The position numbers were made by a program, and so were the translations under genes. Positions 53,050 to 61,040 of a DNA stretch of 64,000 nt are shown piece by piece (positions within the stretch are counted from its first letter, which is position 1; each line of letters begins with the position of its first letter). This stretch comes from Thalassobaculum sp. OXR-137 (GTDB taxonomy: Bacteria > Pseudomonadota > Alphaproteobacteria > Thalassobaculales > Thalassobaculaceae). The stretch is taken from assembly GCF_034377285.1 (NCBI RefSeq), contig NZ_CP139715.1:1-64000 (forward strand), in the 5' to 3' direction. Below the pieces are notes generated by a model. That model searched no databases. It was not told the origin of the DNA and was given only the letters and a program-made list of their open reading frames with translations.

Positions 53050-54420
53050 TTGACCGATCTGATCATCGATCTGCTGCCGCTCTTCATGTTCCTGACATTG
53101 ATGGGCCTCGTGTTCACCAGCTACCCGATCGGGTTCGCGCTGGGCGGCACGGCAATCCTGTACGGCTTCATCGGTATGGCGCTCGACGTGTTCTCCTTTC
53201 CGGAGTTCTTCGTCTTCGTGCCCCGGGTCTGGAGCATCGCGGAAAACCTGCAGATCATCGCGGTGCCGCTCTTCGTCTTCATGGGCGTGATGCTGGAGCG
53301 CTCGCGCATCGCCCAGGACCTGCTGGAGGCGCTGCAGATGCTGCTGCGGCCGGTCCCCGGCGGCATGGCCCTGGCGGTGACCCTGATGGGGGTGATCTTC
53401 GCCGCCATCACCGGCGTGGTCGGGGCCTCGGTGATCATGCTGACCCTGATCGCCCTGCCCACCATGCTGAAGGCCGGGTACCGGCCTTCCCTGGCGCTGG
53501 GGACCATCGCCGCGTCGTCCACCCTCGGCATCCTGATCCCGCCGAGCATCCTGATCGTCTTCCTCAGCGAGATGATGCAGATCTCCTTCGGCTATCTGTT
53601 CGCCGCGGTGATCTGGCCGGGGCTGCTGCTGTCGGGCCTCTACCTGCTCTACATCGCCGGCTACGCCTTCCTGGTGAAGGGCGCCGCCCCGCGCCTGCCG
53701 CCACCGCCGAAGGACCGCGACCCTCGGGAGTTCTGGGGCGTGCTGGCGCGCGGGATCGTGCCGCCGGCGATCCTGATCTTCCTGGTCATGGGCTCGGTGC
53801 TGTCGGGCCTCGCCACCATCACCGAGTCCGCGGCGGTCGGGGCCGGCGGCGCGCTGCTGCTGGCCTGGCTGCGCGGCAATCTCCGCGGCGGCAGGCTGCG
53901 CGAGAGCCTGCACCGCTCGGCCATGACGGTCGGCATGATCTTCGTGCTGTTCATCGGCGCCACCAGCTTCGCCTTCGTCTTCCGCATTCTGGGCGGCGAC
54001 GAGATCGTCCTGTTGCTGATCGACGCCGCCGATCTGGACGCCTGGGGCATCCTGATCATGGTGATCGCGCTGATCTTCCTGATGGGGTTCTTCTTCGACG
54101 TGCTGGAGATCATGCTGATCGCCATCCCGATCTTCGGTCCGATCGTCGCCCCACTGGATTTCGGCCCGCACATCGCCCAGGGCGACGTGCTCTACTGGTT
54201 CGCGGTGCTGGTGGCGATCACCCTGCAGACCTCGTTCCTGACCCCGCCGATGGGCCTGTCGCTGTTCTACATCAAGGGCGTGGCGCCGGCGTCGATCACC
54301 ATGCGGCAGATCTATGTGGGGATCGTGCCCTTCGTGATCCTGCAGATGCTCTGCGTCGCCATCGTCATGGCCGAGCCGGAACTGGTGACCGCCCTGCCCC
54401 ACTGGCTGTTCATCGATTGA
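53050..54420 (+). CDS. TRAP transporter large membrane subunit (DctM-like)
   Basis: A 456-residue protein with about 12 helices, typical DctM: GFALGGTAILYGF, VPLFVFMGVMLERSRIAQDLLEAL, GTIAASSTLGILIPPSI and TPPMGLSLFYIKGVAP. The start is TTG after GGGGAG; an upstream in-frame TTG has no ribosome site. It is encoded before the small subunit, reverse of the usual order, and no binding-protein gene is nearby. Confidence 0.9.
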   Translation: MTDLIIDLLPLFMFLTLMGLVFTSYPIGFALGGTAILYGFIGMALDVFSFPEFFVFVPRVWSIAENLQIIAVPLFVFMGVMLERSRIAQDLLEALQMLLRPVPGGMALAVTLMGVIFAAITGVVGASVIMLTLIALPTMLKAGYRPSLALGTIAASSTLGILIPPSILIVFLSEMMQISFGYLFAAVIWPGLLLSGLYLLYIAGYAFLVKGAAPRLPPPPKDRDPREFWGVLARGIVPPAILIFLVMGSVLSGLATITESAAVGAGGALLLAWLRGNLRGGRLRESLHRSAMTVGMIFVLFIGATSFAFVFRILGGDEIVLLLIDAADLDAWGILIMVIALIFLMGFFFDVLEIMLIAIPIFGPIVAPLDFGPHIAQGDVLYWFAVLVAITLQTSFLTPPMGLSLFYIKGVAPASITMRQIYVGIVPFVILQMLCVAIVMAEPELVTALPHWLFID

Positions 54421-54451
54421 GGGAGGGGACTGTGAGCGACCTAACTCTCAT

Positions 54452-54542
54452 CGACTTCCTGGACGCGCAGAGCGCGATCCAGGACCGTGTTCCGGCGCCG
54501 ATCATAGGGTCCTGGATCGCGCTCTGCGCGTCCAGGAAGTCG
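54452..54542. repeat. 35-bp perfect inverted repeat between TRAP genes
   Basis: Arms 54452-54486 and 54508-54542 match perfectly, loop 21 bases. Each arm contains a nested palindrome (TCCTGGA...TCCAGGA around CGCGCAGAGCGCGA). The long stem would form strongly in RNA and separates the large- and small-subunit genes. Confidence 0.9.
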
Positions 54543-54559
54543 GGGGAGGGAATGGTTAG

Positions 54560-55219
54560 ATGCAGACGGAGGCACCCCCGATGACTGCCCGCACGGACGG
54601 CCAATCCCCCTGGCGTTCCCTTCTTCGGATCGCCGATGCGCTGGAGCGCCCGGTGGTCCGGGTCGGCGAGGCGGTGTCGTGGCTGTTCCTGCCGCTAATC
54701 GCCATCATCCTGTTCGACGCGCTGACCCGCCGCTACCTGCGCAAGCTCGACTTCGTGATGGAGAGCGACCTGCATTTCTACCTGAACTCGCCGGCGATGC
54801 AGGACGCCGAGTGGCACCTGCACGCCATCATCATGCTTTGCGCCCTGGGCTATGCCTGCGCCTGCAACGCCCATGTGCGGCTCGACATGCTGCGCGGCCG
54901 GCTCGGCGAGCGGGGGCGGCTCTGGGTGGAGTTCCTGGGCGGGCTGTTCCTGCTCATGCCGTTCATGGCGATCTTCGCCGCCGACTGTTTCGACTTCTTC
55001 TGGATCGCCTGGGTGCATGACGAGACGGCGGGCGAGACCAACGGCATCGGCGAGCGCTGGGTGATCAAGTTCTTCATGTTTTTCGGGCCGGTGCTGCTGC
55101 TGATGGCCGGCGCCTCGGTGCTGATCCGCCTCGCCGTCCGCCTGTTCGGCCCGCCGGAGCTGGCCCCGGACACAAGGACCGAGGCGATCTCCGCGCGGGA
55201 CTTTTCGGCGTTCAATTGA
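54560..55219 (+). CDS. TRAP transporter small membrane subunit (DctQ-like)
   Basis: A 219-residue protein with four helices and the typical pattern of this subunit (RVGEAVSWLFLPLIAIILFDALTRRYLRKL; ALGYACACNAHVRLDMLRGRLGERGRLWVEFLGGLFLL). Longer than average because of a segment of about 20 residues around HDETAGETNGIGERWVIK. It follows the DctM gene across a strong hairpin. An ATG seven codons in is an alternative start. Confidence 0.88.
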   Translation: MQTEAPPMTARTDGQSPWRSLLRIADALERPVVRVGEAVSWLFLPLIAIILFDALTRRYLRKLDFVMESDLHFYLNSPAMQDAEWHLHAIIMLCALGYACACNAHVRLDMLRGRLGERGRLWVEFLGGLFLLMPFMAIFAADCFDFFWIAWVHDETAGETNGIGERWVIKFFMFFGPVLLLMAGASVLIRLAVRLFGPPELAPDTRTEAISARDFSAFN

Positions 55220-55243
55220 ACGCAGAACATTCTTCCTTATGTA

Positions 55244-55341
55244 CACTCCCCGGATTTATTCCGGGGCCAACCAACGGGCTGTGCGCGGGCCCCTACGCCT
55301 GAGACTCGGAAGGGTGGGCCCCGGAATAAATCCGGGGAGTG
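55244..55341. repeat. 25-bp inverted repeat downstream of TRAP genes
   Basis: Arms 55244-55268 and 55317-55341 are perfect inverted copies with 48 bases between. Each arm holds a self-palindrome CCCCGGA-TTTAT-TCCGGGG-like core. It follows the DctQ stop by 24 bases and lies upstream of the convergent NIPSNAP gene end, so it could act as a terminator for both. Confidence 0.88.
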
Positions 55342-55418
55342 GGAGGGGGAGCAACCGGAAGCGGAACACCCCAGGGAACAAGTCCAGGGGTGTCCGAGCT
55401 ATCAGCGGTTAGGCAGCC

Positions 55419-56054
55419 TCACTTCATCGGCGAATGGGCCGAGGGGAAGAGGAGGATCGAGTTCATCTCGTCCAGCATCTCCGGCCCATTCTTCACGAAC
55501 TCCTGCCATTCCGGGTCCTGGCCGCAGGCGTTGCGGGCCTCCATCCGGTGCTCGAAGCTGTCATAGACCCAGAGATGGGAGACCTCGTTCGGCTGGCCGG
55601 CCTCAGTGGTGAAGATGCCGACGTTCTTGGAGTACTTCTCGCGCACCGGCTGGATCTCGAGGAACTTCTGCATCCAGGGCTTCGCCTTGCCGACCTTGCA
55701 GCGGTAGTAGCGGTATTCGTAGATGTGACCCTCGCCCTCCGGCGGGGACAGCGGCTTCATCGGGTTCAGCAGGCGGATGTCCTGGCGCAGGATCAGCGGG
55801 CCGGCCTGGGTCAGGTACTTGTTCTTCCAGTCGGCATTCTCGCCCAGCGCCGCGCGCCGCTCGGCCCGGTGGTTGAGGTCGTTATAGGACCACAGGTGGT
55901 GCACCTGGTTCAGCGCGCCGATCTCGGTCAGCCAGTAGCCTTCCAGCTTGCCGTACTCGTTGCCGCGGATCGGCCGGCCGACCTCGCCGGACAGCTTGGC
56001 CAGCACCGGTGCCTTGCCGGCCGGCGTGGTGTAGGTGCGCAATTCGTAGATCAT
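55419..56054 (-). CDS. NIPSNAP-family protein
   Basis: A 211-residue protein with two ferredoxin-like NIPSNAP repeats: MIYELRTYTTPAGKAPVLAKL with HHLWSYNDLNHRAERRAALGENADWKN, and YEYRYYRCKVGKAKPWMQKFLEIQP with SHLWVYDSFEHRMEARNACGQDPEWQEF. GGAG precedes the chosen ATG, six codons inside a longer frame. The function is unclear for the family. It stands next to a TauD-type dioxygenase in the same direction, probably co-transcribed. Confidence 0.88.
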   Translation of the reverse strand: MIYELRTYTTPAGKAPVLAKLSGEVGRPIRGNEYGKLEGYWLTEIGALNQVHHLWSYNDLNHRAERRAALGENADWKNKYLTQAGPLILRQDIRLLNPMKPLSPPEGEGHIYEYRYYRCKVGKAKPWMQKFLEIQPVREKYSKNVGIFTTEAGQPNEVSHLWVYDSFEHRMEARNACGQDPEWQEFVKNGPEMLDEMNSILLFPSAHSPMK

Positions 56055-56160
56055 TCGGGTCTCCCTCCTCATGCCGCCGGACCTTGGAGCCGGCGCTTGT
56101 TCAGATTGTCATCATCGGATCGGGGGCGGACGGGCGGTACCGTCCAATTCGGCACCGTGC

Positions 56161-57048
56161 CTATTCCGCGGCGAGCGGCGGCACCGCCTCCTCCAGCGTG
56201 TTGCAGAGGCCATGCACCCGGGTCTGGCGCATGCGGCGGCGATAGGCGTCGGCGTCGTAGCCGACGCCGCGGTGCAGAAGGCAGCGGTTGTCCCAGATCA
56301 CCAGGTCGCCGGCCTGCCAGCGGTGGCGGTAAATCGATTGCGGCCGGGTCGCCTCCGCCAGCAGCGCATCGAGCAGAACCCGGCTCTCGTCGTGGCTCCA
56401 GCCTTCGATCTCCTTGGCATGGGAGCCGATATAGATGTTGCGCGCGCCGGTCGACGGATTGGCGCGGACCAGCCGCTGGCGCACCGGCGGCAGCGAGGCG
56501 GCGTGGGACTCCGATACCGGCGCCACCTTGGAGCGGGAATAGACGTAGTCGTGGATGCAGATCAGCGGATCGAGCCGGGCCTGCTCCTCGTTCGGCAGGC
56601 GGCTGTAGGCGGCGCGGCCGCTGATGAACTCGGTCTCGCCGCCCTGCTCGGGCACCTCATGCGCCGACATGATCGACACGAAGGTCGGTACTGCGCGGAA
56701 GGAGGAATCCGAATGCCACAGGTTGTTACCTGTCTGGAAGACGGTGCGCTGGTGGGCATTGCCGTATTTGGTGCCGTCCTCCATCACATTGCCGATGGTG
56801 TGGAAGTGCTCCACCTGGCCGGTCGTGCCCAGGGTCACGTGATTGGCCTCCGGCTCGCCCAGCGCGCGGGTCAGGGCGAGCTGCTCGTCGTCCTGCAGGT
56901 TCTGGCCCGGAAACACCAGGAACGAATAGCCGTCGATGGCATCGCGGATCTCGTAGATCAGCGCCTCGCTCAGCGGCTGTTTCAGGTCGGCGCCGGTAAG
57001 CCGGGCGCCGAATTCCTCATGCACGGGCGTGATGGTGAATGCCGTCAT
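56161..57048 (-). CDS. TauD/TfdA-family dioxygenase
   Basis: A 295-residue Fe(II)/2-oxoglutarate-dependent dioxygenase: iron ligands in NNLWHSDSSFR (His and Asp) and CLLHRGVGYD (distal His), with RRMRQTRVHG containing the 2-oxoglutarate-binding Arg. It begins TAFTITPVHEEFGARLTGADL as expected. It oxidises an organic acid or sulfonate-like substrate; which one cannot be read from sequence. A GGAG site lies before the ATG; a longer frame is not supported. Confidence 0.9.
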   Translation of the reverse strand: MTAFTITPVHEEFGARLTGADLKQPLSEALIYEIRDAIDGYSFLVFPGQNLQDDEQLALTRALGEPEANHVTLGTTGQVEHFHTIGNVMEDGTKYGNAHQRTVFQTGNNLWHSDSSFRAVPTFVSIMSAHEVPEQGGETEFISGRAAYSRLPNEEQARLDPLICIHDYVYSRSKVAPVSESHAASLPPVRQRLVRANPSTGARNIYIGSHAKEIEGWSHDESRVLLDALLAEATRPQSIYRHRWQAGDLVIWDNRCLLHRGVGYDADAYRRRMRQTRVHGLCNTLEEAVPPLAAE

Positions 57049-57166
57049 GGTCGCTCCTCCCTCGCGGTGGCCTCGTCGGGACACCGTCATTGGTTGAAGC
57101 AAGCCTGGGCCAACACGGCAGACGCCGCAAGATGCCCAGTCGCGCCGCCGGGCGGGACGCTGCGGC

Positions 57167-57712
57167 TCAGCCCCTCGGGGGCCGCCCGGAAGCCCGCGGA
57201 TCCGGCACCGGATCGCGGCCGAAATACAGGACGCCGATGGTCATCGCGACATCCGTGCCGCCGGCGGTGATCGGACAGTGGACGCTCTGATAGCGCCGCC
57301 AGGACCGGTCCCGCGCCCAGATCACGTGCCCGCTGCGGAAAACCGGCCGGCCTTCGAGCACGGGACGGCGAAACGTATCGAGCACCTGTTCCCGGGCGCC
57401 GCTGTAGTTGCTCCCCAGCACCGTGCGGCCGGTGTAGTCGCGGTCGAGGAACTGGGTGACGGCCGTGCCGACCAGCCGGTAGCGGAAATCGGCGCCGCCC
57501 TCGAGCATGTCCATGATGATGACGTGACCGAACCAGGGAGCGAGCTCCTCGAGCGCGAAGTCGGCGCGATCTGGCGCGCCCGCGCCGCCGCATTTGGCGC
57601 GCCAGAGCTCGGCAAAGGCGTCGACCATCGGATGGTCGGAGCGCGAGACCACGTCATCCGTCACCGGATCGTCGACGTACTCCGTCCTGCCCTGTCGTAT
57701 TTCCACTCTCAT
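57167..57712 (-). CDS. PAS-domain protein (PAS_5 type)
   Basis: A 181-residue protein with a single PAS_5-type domain: HPMVDAFAELWRAKCGG, APWFGHVIIMDMLEGGADFRYRLVGTAVTQFLDRDYTGRTVLG, and a later YQSVHCPITAGGTDVAMTIGVLYF. This stand-alone PAS form is common in alphaproteobacteria and usually has no output domain. A sensing role is likely; the signal is unknown. Confidence 0.85.
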   Translation of the reverse strand: MRVEIRQGRTEYVDDPVTDDVVSRSDHPMVDAFAELWRAKCGGAGAPDRADFALEELAPWFGHVIIMDMLEGGADFRYRLVGTAVTQFLDRDYTGRTVLGSNYSGAREQVLDTFRRPVLEGRPVFRSGHVIWARDRSWRRYQSVHCPITAGGTDVAMTIGVLYFGRDPVPDPRASGRPPRG

Positions 57713-57836
57713 TCGGACTCCCGGCCTTGAGGTCGTTTCGATCCGGTCGATCGAGGGGACAGGCCGAGCATAGGGACGGGTCGTTAATACGACGTTACTT
57801 CGACCGGCCCCGAGCCGCTCTTGCCAGGCGGAGGGT

Positions 57837-58922
57837 TCAGTCCGCGACGCCCATCAGCCGAGGTCGCAGACGGGCCTGGACCGGCTCCAGCGGGAGCAGC
57901 GTGCGCAGGGCCAGATCGCGCAGGGCCCGGGCCAGGGGGCTGCGCAGAGTGACCATGGCGAGCATCCGCTCGGTCTGGCCGATCACCGACAGGCCCACTT
58001 TGCGGCGGTCGCGGGAATAGGTCTCCAACCCGCCGCCGACGATCCGATTGGCCAGGACCGTCGCATCCTCGATGCCGAGATTCATCCCGCGCCCGCCCGC
58101 CGGCGAATGGATATGCGCGGCATCTCCCGCCAGGAAGACCCGGCCCGAGCCGTAGCTGTCGACGATGCGGTGGCTGGTGGTGAAATCCGTCGTCCAGCTC
58201 GGCGCGCCGACGACTCGCCCCACCGGCAGACGGTTCAGCGCGTCCGGTACGGTGGTGACGATCCGGAACCGGCGGCGCCCCAGCGGCAGGATGAGCATGG
58301 CGTGCTCCGGCTGAAGATGCATCGTCGCCTCGTCGTCGCCATAGGGTCCGTCGAGCTCCACATCGGCCAGGTTCCAGGTCAGGTCGTGCCGCGACCCGGG
58401 GAAGCCGACCCCGAGCCCCTTGCGCACCACGCTGTGGGCGCCGTCGGCCCCGACGAGGTAGTCGACCGTCGCCGTTTCCTCCCAGCCGCCGGGTCCCGAG
58501 AGTGTCGCGGCCACCCGCTCTCCCTCCTGTTGGAAGCCGGTCAACTCGGTCTCCCTCTCGACCCGGCCGCCAAGGGCGTTCAGGTCCTCCTCGAGAATGC
58601 GCTCGGTCTCCGATTGCGGCAGGCAGACGAGGTAATTGTAGCGATGCGGCAGCCGTGAGAGGTCGATGGTGGCAAGCGGGATGCCGTCGCCGAAGAACCG
58701 CATCCGGTGGATCCGCTGGCCGGCCTCGATCAGCCGGTCGGACAGGCCCGACGCTTCCAGGTGTTCCAGGGTCCGCACATTGATCGCCAGAGCTTTGCTC
58801 AGGATCGTCCGAGCGCCGTTTCGATCCACGATGCGGACCTCGGCGCCGTTGCGGAGCAGTCTATCCGCCGCGGCGAGACCGACCGGCCCGGCGCCGACGA
58901 TCAGCACTCTCGGTTTCGCCAC
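57837..58922 (-). CDS. FAD-dependent monooxygenase
   Basis: A 361-residue flavoprotein of the PHBH/UbiH type: FAD Rossmann motif VLIVGAGPVGLAAADRLLRNG within the first 25 residues, DYLVGADGAHSVVRKGLG, and the second FAD motif RVFLAGDAAHIHSPAGGRGMNLGIEDA. The GTG start with GGGAGAG before it is chosen because it puts the GxGxxG motif at the usual distance; ATGs about 15 codons upstream would add a charged leader. It hydroxylates an aromatic or quinone-like substrate, not identified. Confidence 0.85.
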   Translation of the reverse strand: MAKPRVLIVGAGPVGLAAADRLLRNGAEVRIVDRNGARTILSKALAINVRTLEHLEASGLSDRLIEAGQRIHRMRFFGDGIPLATIDLSRLPHRYNYLVCLPQSETERILEEDLNALGGRVERETELTGFQQEGERVAATLSGPGGWEETATVDYLVGADGAHSVVRKGLGVGFPGSRHDLTWNLADVELDGPYGDDEATMHLQPEHAMLILPLGRRRFRIVTTVPDALNRLPVGRVVGAPSWTTDFTTSHRIVDSYGSGRVFLAGDAAHIHSPAGGRGMNLGIEDATVLANRIVGGGLETYSRDRRKVGLSVIGQTERMLAMVTLRSPLARALRDLALRTLLPLEPVQARLRPRLMGVAD

Positions 58923-59321
58923 CCTGCTCTCCCTCGTTCGCGACGACAGTCGGGACATCGACGCCATCATACCCGTTTGACGCGGAAAAGTCGGCCACGG
59001 GAAGGCGACGGGATCCCCAGGGGTCCGATCGAATACAGAACCTTGATCAATCCAAGGCGTCGACTGGGCTGAAACCAAGGGACGAGTGGCGATGCCACGG
59101 TGGTTTTTTGTGATCCTTATCACACGTCAAGCTTTCGACTCACCTTACCTCCTCACCTATAGTGTGAGAGGGAAGAGATACGGGGTGCGATCTGGCGTGA
59201 GACCAGGGGCCCGCAGGCACTAGGGAGAACGGACGCGCGCTTATTATGTGTGTGCGTTCGGACTGCGGAACACCGTCCCCCCGAGACCTTGCACAACTCT
59301 ACGTCCACGGGGGATGGGACT
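58923..59321. other. Gene-free divergent control region
   Basis: No gene is supported between the divergent monooxygenase and subtilase genes. Apart from the CRP/FNR-like site at 59109-59124, it contains a T-rich run just left of that site and no other clear element. Confidence 0.4.
59109..59124. promoter_or_regulatory. CRP/FNR-type operator candidate
   Basis: TGTGA-TCCTTA-TCACA is an exact match to the CRP consensus half sites with the correct 6-base spacer. It lies about 185 bases from the monooxygenase start and 200 bases from the subtilase start, so it could serve either. Confidence 0.5.
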
Positions 59322-61031
59322 ATGGGTAGTTGGTCGGTGGGGATCGTCGACAGCGGCGTGACCAATGAAACGGAAGCCGCCTACGGCGCCAGCGTCTTCG
59401 CGCGCGACTATTACGGCAGGGACACCGATACGGACGGGGGCAGGCTTACCTCCCACGGCTCCAAGGTGGCGCAGGCGGCCGAGCAGACGAACAGCTATCT
59501 GGACCGGCTCGACCTGCAGATCTCCAACGACAGCGGCAGCCGGATCTCCAGCTTTGCGATCCGCGACGCCCTGAACGATGTGAACCGCCTGGCGAGCGAC
59601 GGGTGGAACATCGGCGCCATCAACATGAGCTTCGGCGGGGTCACCTCCTCGTGGACCAGCTACTTCCGCTCCCAGATCGCCATCCTCCATGACCAGCGGA
59701 TCTACTGCGTCGCATCGGCGGGAAACAGCGGGACGCGGACCTATCTTGAGTACCCGCACTACCCGGCGCGCTTCGGCAACGTGCTGTCGGTCGGCAGCCA
59801 TGACGGTCAGGGCAATCCGAGCTGGTTCTCCCAGAATTACAGCGGCGGCGTGCATGTCCTGGCCGATGGCGAGAACTTTCCCAACCAGGGGGATTACGGA
59901 ACCAGCTACTCCGCCCCTCAGGTGACCGCCACCGTGGCGACGATGCAGGCCCTGGTCGAAGCCTCGACCGGGACCCGACTGACCTTCAGCGAAGTCGTGG
60001 ACGGCCTCCAGCAGGGCGGGCATGCACCGCGCTCCGGCCTCGATACGGCGGACTCCAGGACCTCCTACTACCTGCTCGACCACCAGGGAGCGGTGAACTA
60101 CGTCCTGTCGACCCATGTCGACCCGAGCGTTTCCTGGCTGGAATACATCGCTTCCTATTCCGATCTGGAGGCCGTCTTCGGCCGCGACACCGCCGCCGCC
60201 CGCAGCCACTTCATCCATTCCGGGGTATGGGAGGGGCGGTTCTCCGAGTTCGACGGGCTGGAGTATCTGGCGAGCTACAGCGACCTGCGGGCCGCGTTCG
60301 GGACCGATCGGCACGCGGCCGTTACCCATTATCTCGATTCCGGCCGGGCGGAGGGGCGGACCGTCTCCTTCGACGCCGACGCGTACATGGCTGCCAATCC
60401 CGACATCGCGGCGGTCGTGAACGGCGACCGCGACCGGGCGACGGAGCATTGGATCGCGAACGGAGCGGCCGAGGGACGGTCCCCCGGCCATTCCGGGCTG
60501 GCCAGCGCGGGAGCCGCCCCCGAGCCGATCGCCGTCGTCGCGGAGGGTGGAACGGACTTCGCGCGAACGTCGGACGGCGCCGGCCGGATCGCGGTGGGCC
60601 AATCGGCCTCGGGGGAGATCCAGAGCGACGGGGACCGGGACTGGTACGCCGCCGACCTCGCCGACGGACAGACGGTGATGGTCCATGTCTCCGGCGCGCC
60701 CGGGGGCGGCGGATCGCTGGTCGACGCCGACATCTACGTCTACGACGAGGCCGGTCACTATATCGCCTACGACTTCGACAGCGGCAGCGGAAGCGATGCG
60801 CAGCTCGCCTTCACCGCGCCGACCTCGGGGACCTATTATTTGGAAGTGGACGGCCATCTGGGGCACACGGGCAGCTATTCGCTGAGCGTCGCCGCGCTCA
60901 CCGCGTCGGCCATGGACGATCTCGCCGCCGGCATCGATGCGACCGATCGGGAGCCCGCCAGCTTCGAGGACCTTCGGATCGCCCTGCTTTCGGACGGTGG
61001 TCTCGCCACCGATCCGTTCGGTCTGCTCTGA
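59322..61031 (+). CDS. Subtilase (S8) with C-terminal repeats and PPC domain
   Basis: A 569-residue protease. Catalytic triad: Asp10 (GIVDSG), His45 (TSHGSKVA), Ser195 (GTSYSAP), with oxyanion Asn135 (ASAGNSG). It begins directly at the first catalytic strand, with neither signal peptide nor propeptide. Next come three repeats of about 35 residues (YIASYSDLEAVFGRDTAAAR...SGVWEGR, YLASYSDLRAAFG..., YMAANPDIAAVV...), then a pre-peptidase C-terminal beta domain (SGEIQSDGDRDWYAADLADGQTVMVHVSG). Such repeats occur in large type I-secreted proteins; the C-terminus DPFGLL may hold the secretion signal. Start after GGGGGATG. Confidence 0.85.
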   Translation: MGSWSVGIVDSGVTNETEAAYGASVFARDYYGRDTDTDGGRLTSHGSKVAQAAEQTNSYLDRLDLQISNDSGSRISSFAIRDALNDVNRLASDGWNIGAINMSFGGVTSSWTSYFRSQIAILHDQRIYCVASAGNSGTRTYLEYPHYPARFGNVLSVGSHDGQGNPSWFSQNYSGGVHVLADGENFPNQGDYGTSYSAPQVTATVATMQALVEASTGTRLTFSEVVDGLQQGGHAPRSGLDTADSRTSYYLLDHQGAVNYVLSTHVDPSVSWLEYIASYSDLEAVFGRDTAAARSHFIHSGVWEGRFSEFDGLEYLASYSDLRAAFGTDRHAAVTHYLDSGRAEGRTVSFDADAYMAANPDIAAVVNGDRDRATEHWIANGAAEGRSPGHSGLASAGAAPEPIAVVAEGGTDFARTSDGAGRIAVGQSASGEIQSDGDRDWYAADLADGQTVMVHVSGAPGGGGSLVDADIYVYDEAGHYIAYDFDSGSGSDAQLAFTAPTSGTYYLEVDGHLGHTGSYSLSVAALTASAMDDLAAGIDATDREPASFEDLRIALLSDGGLATDPFGLL

Positions 61032-61040
61032 GGCGCCGCC

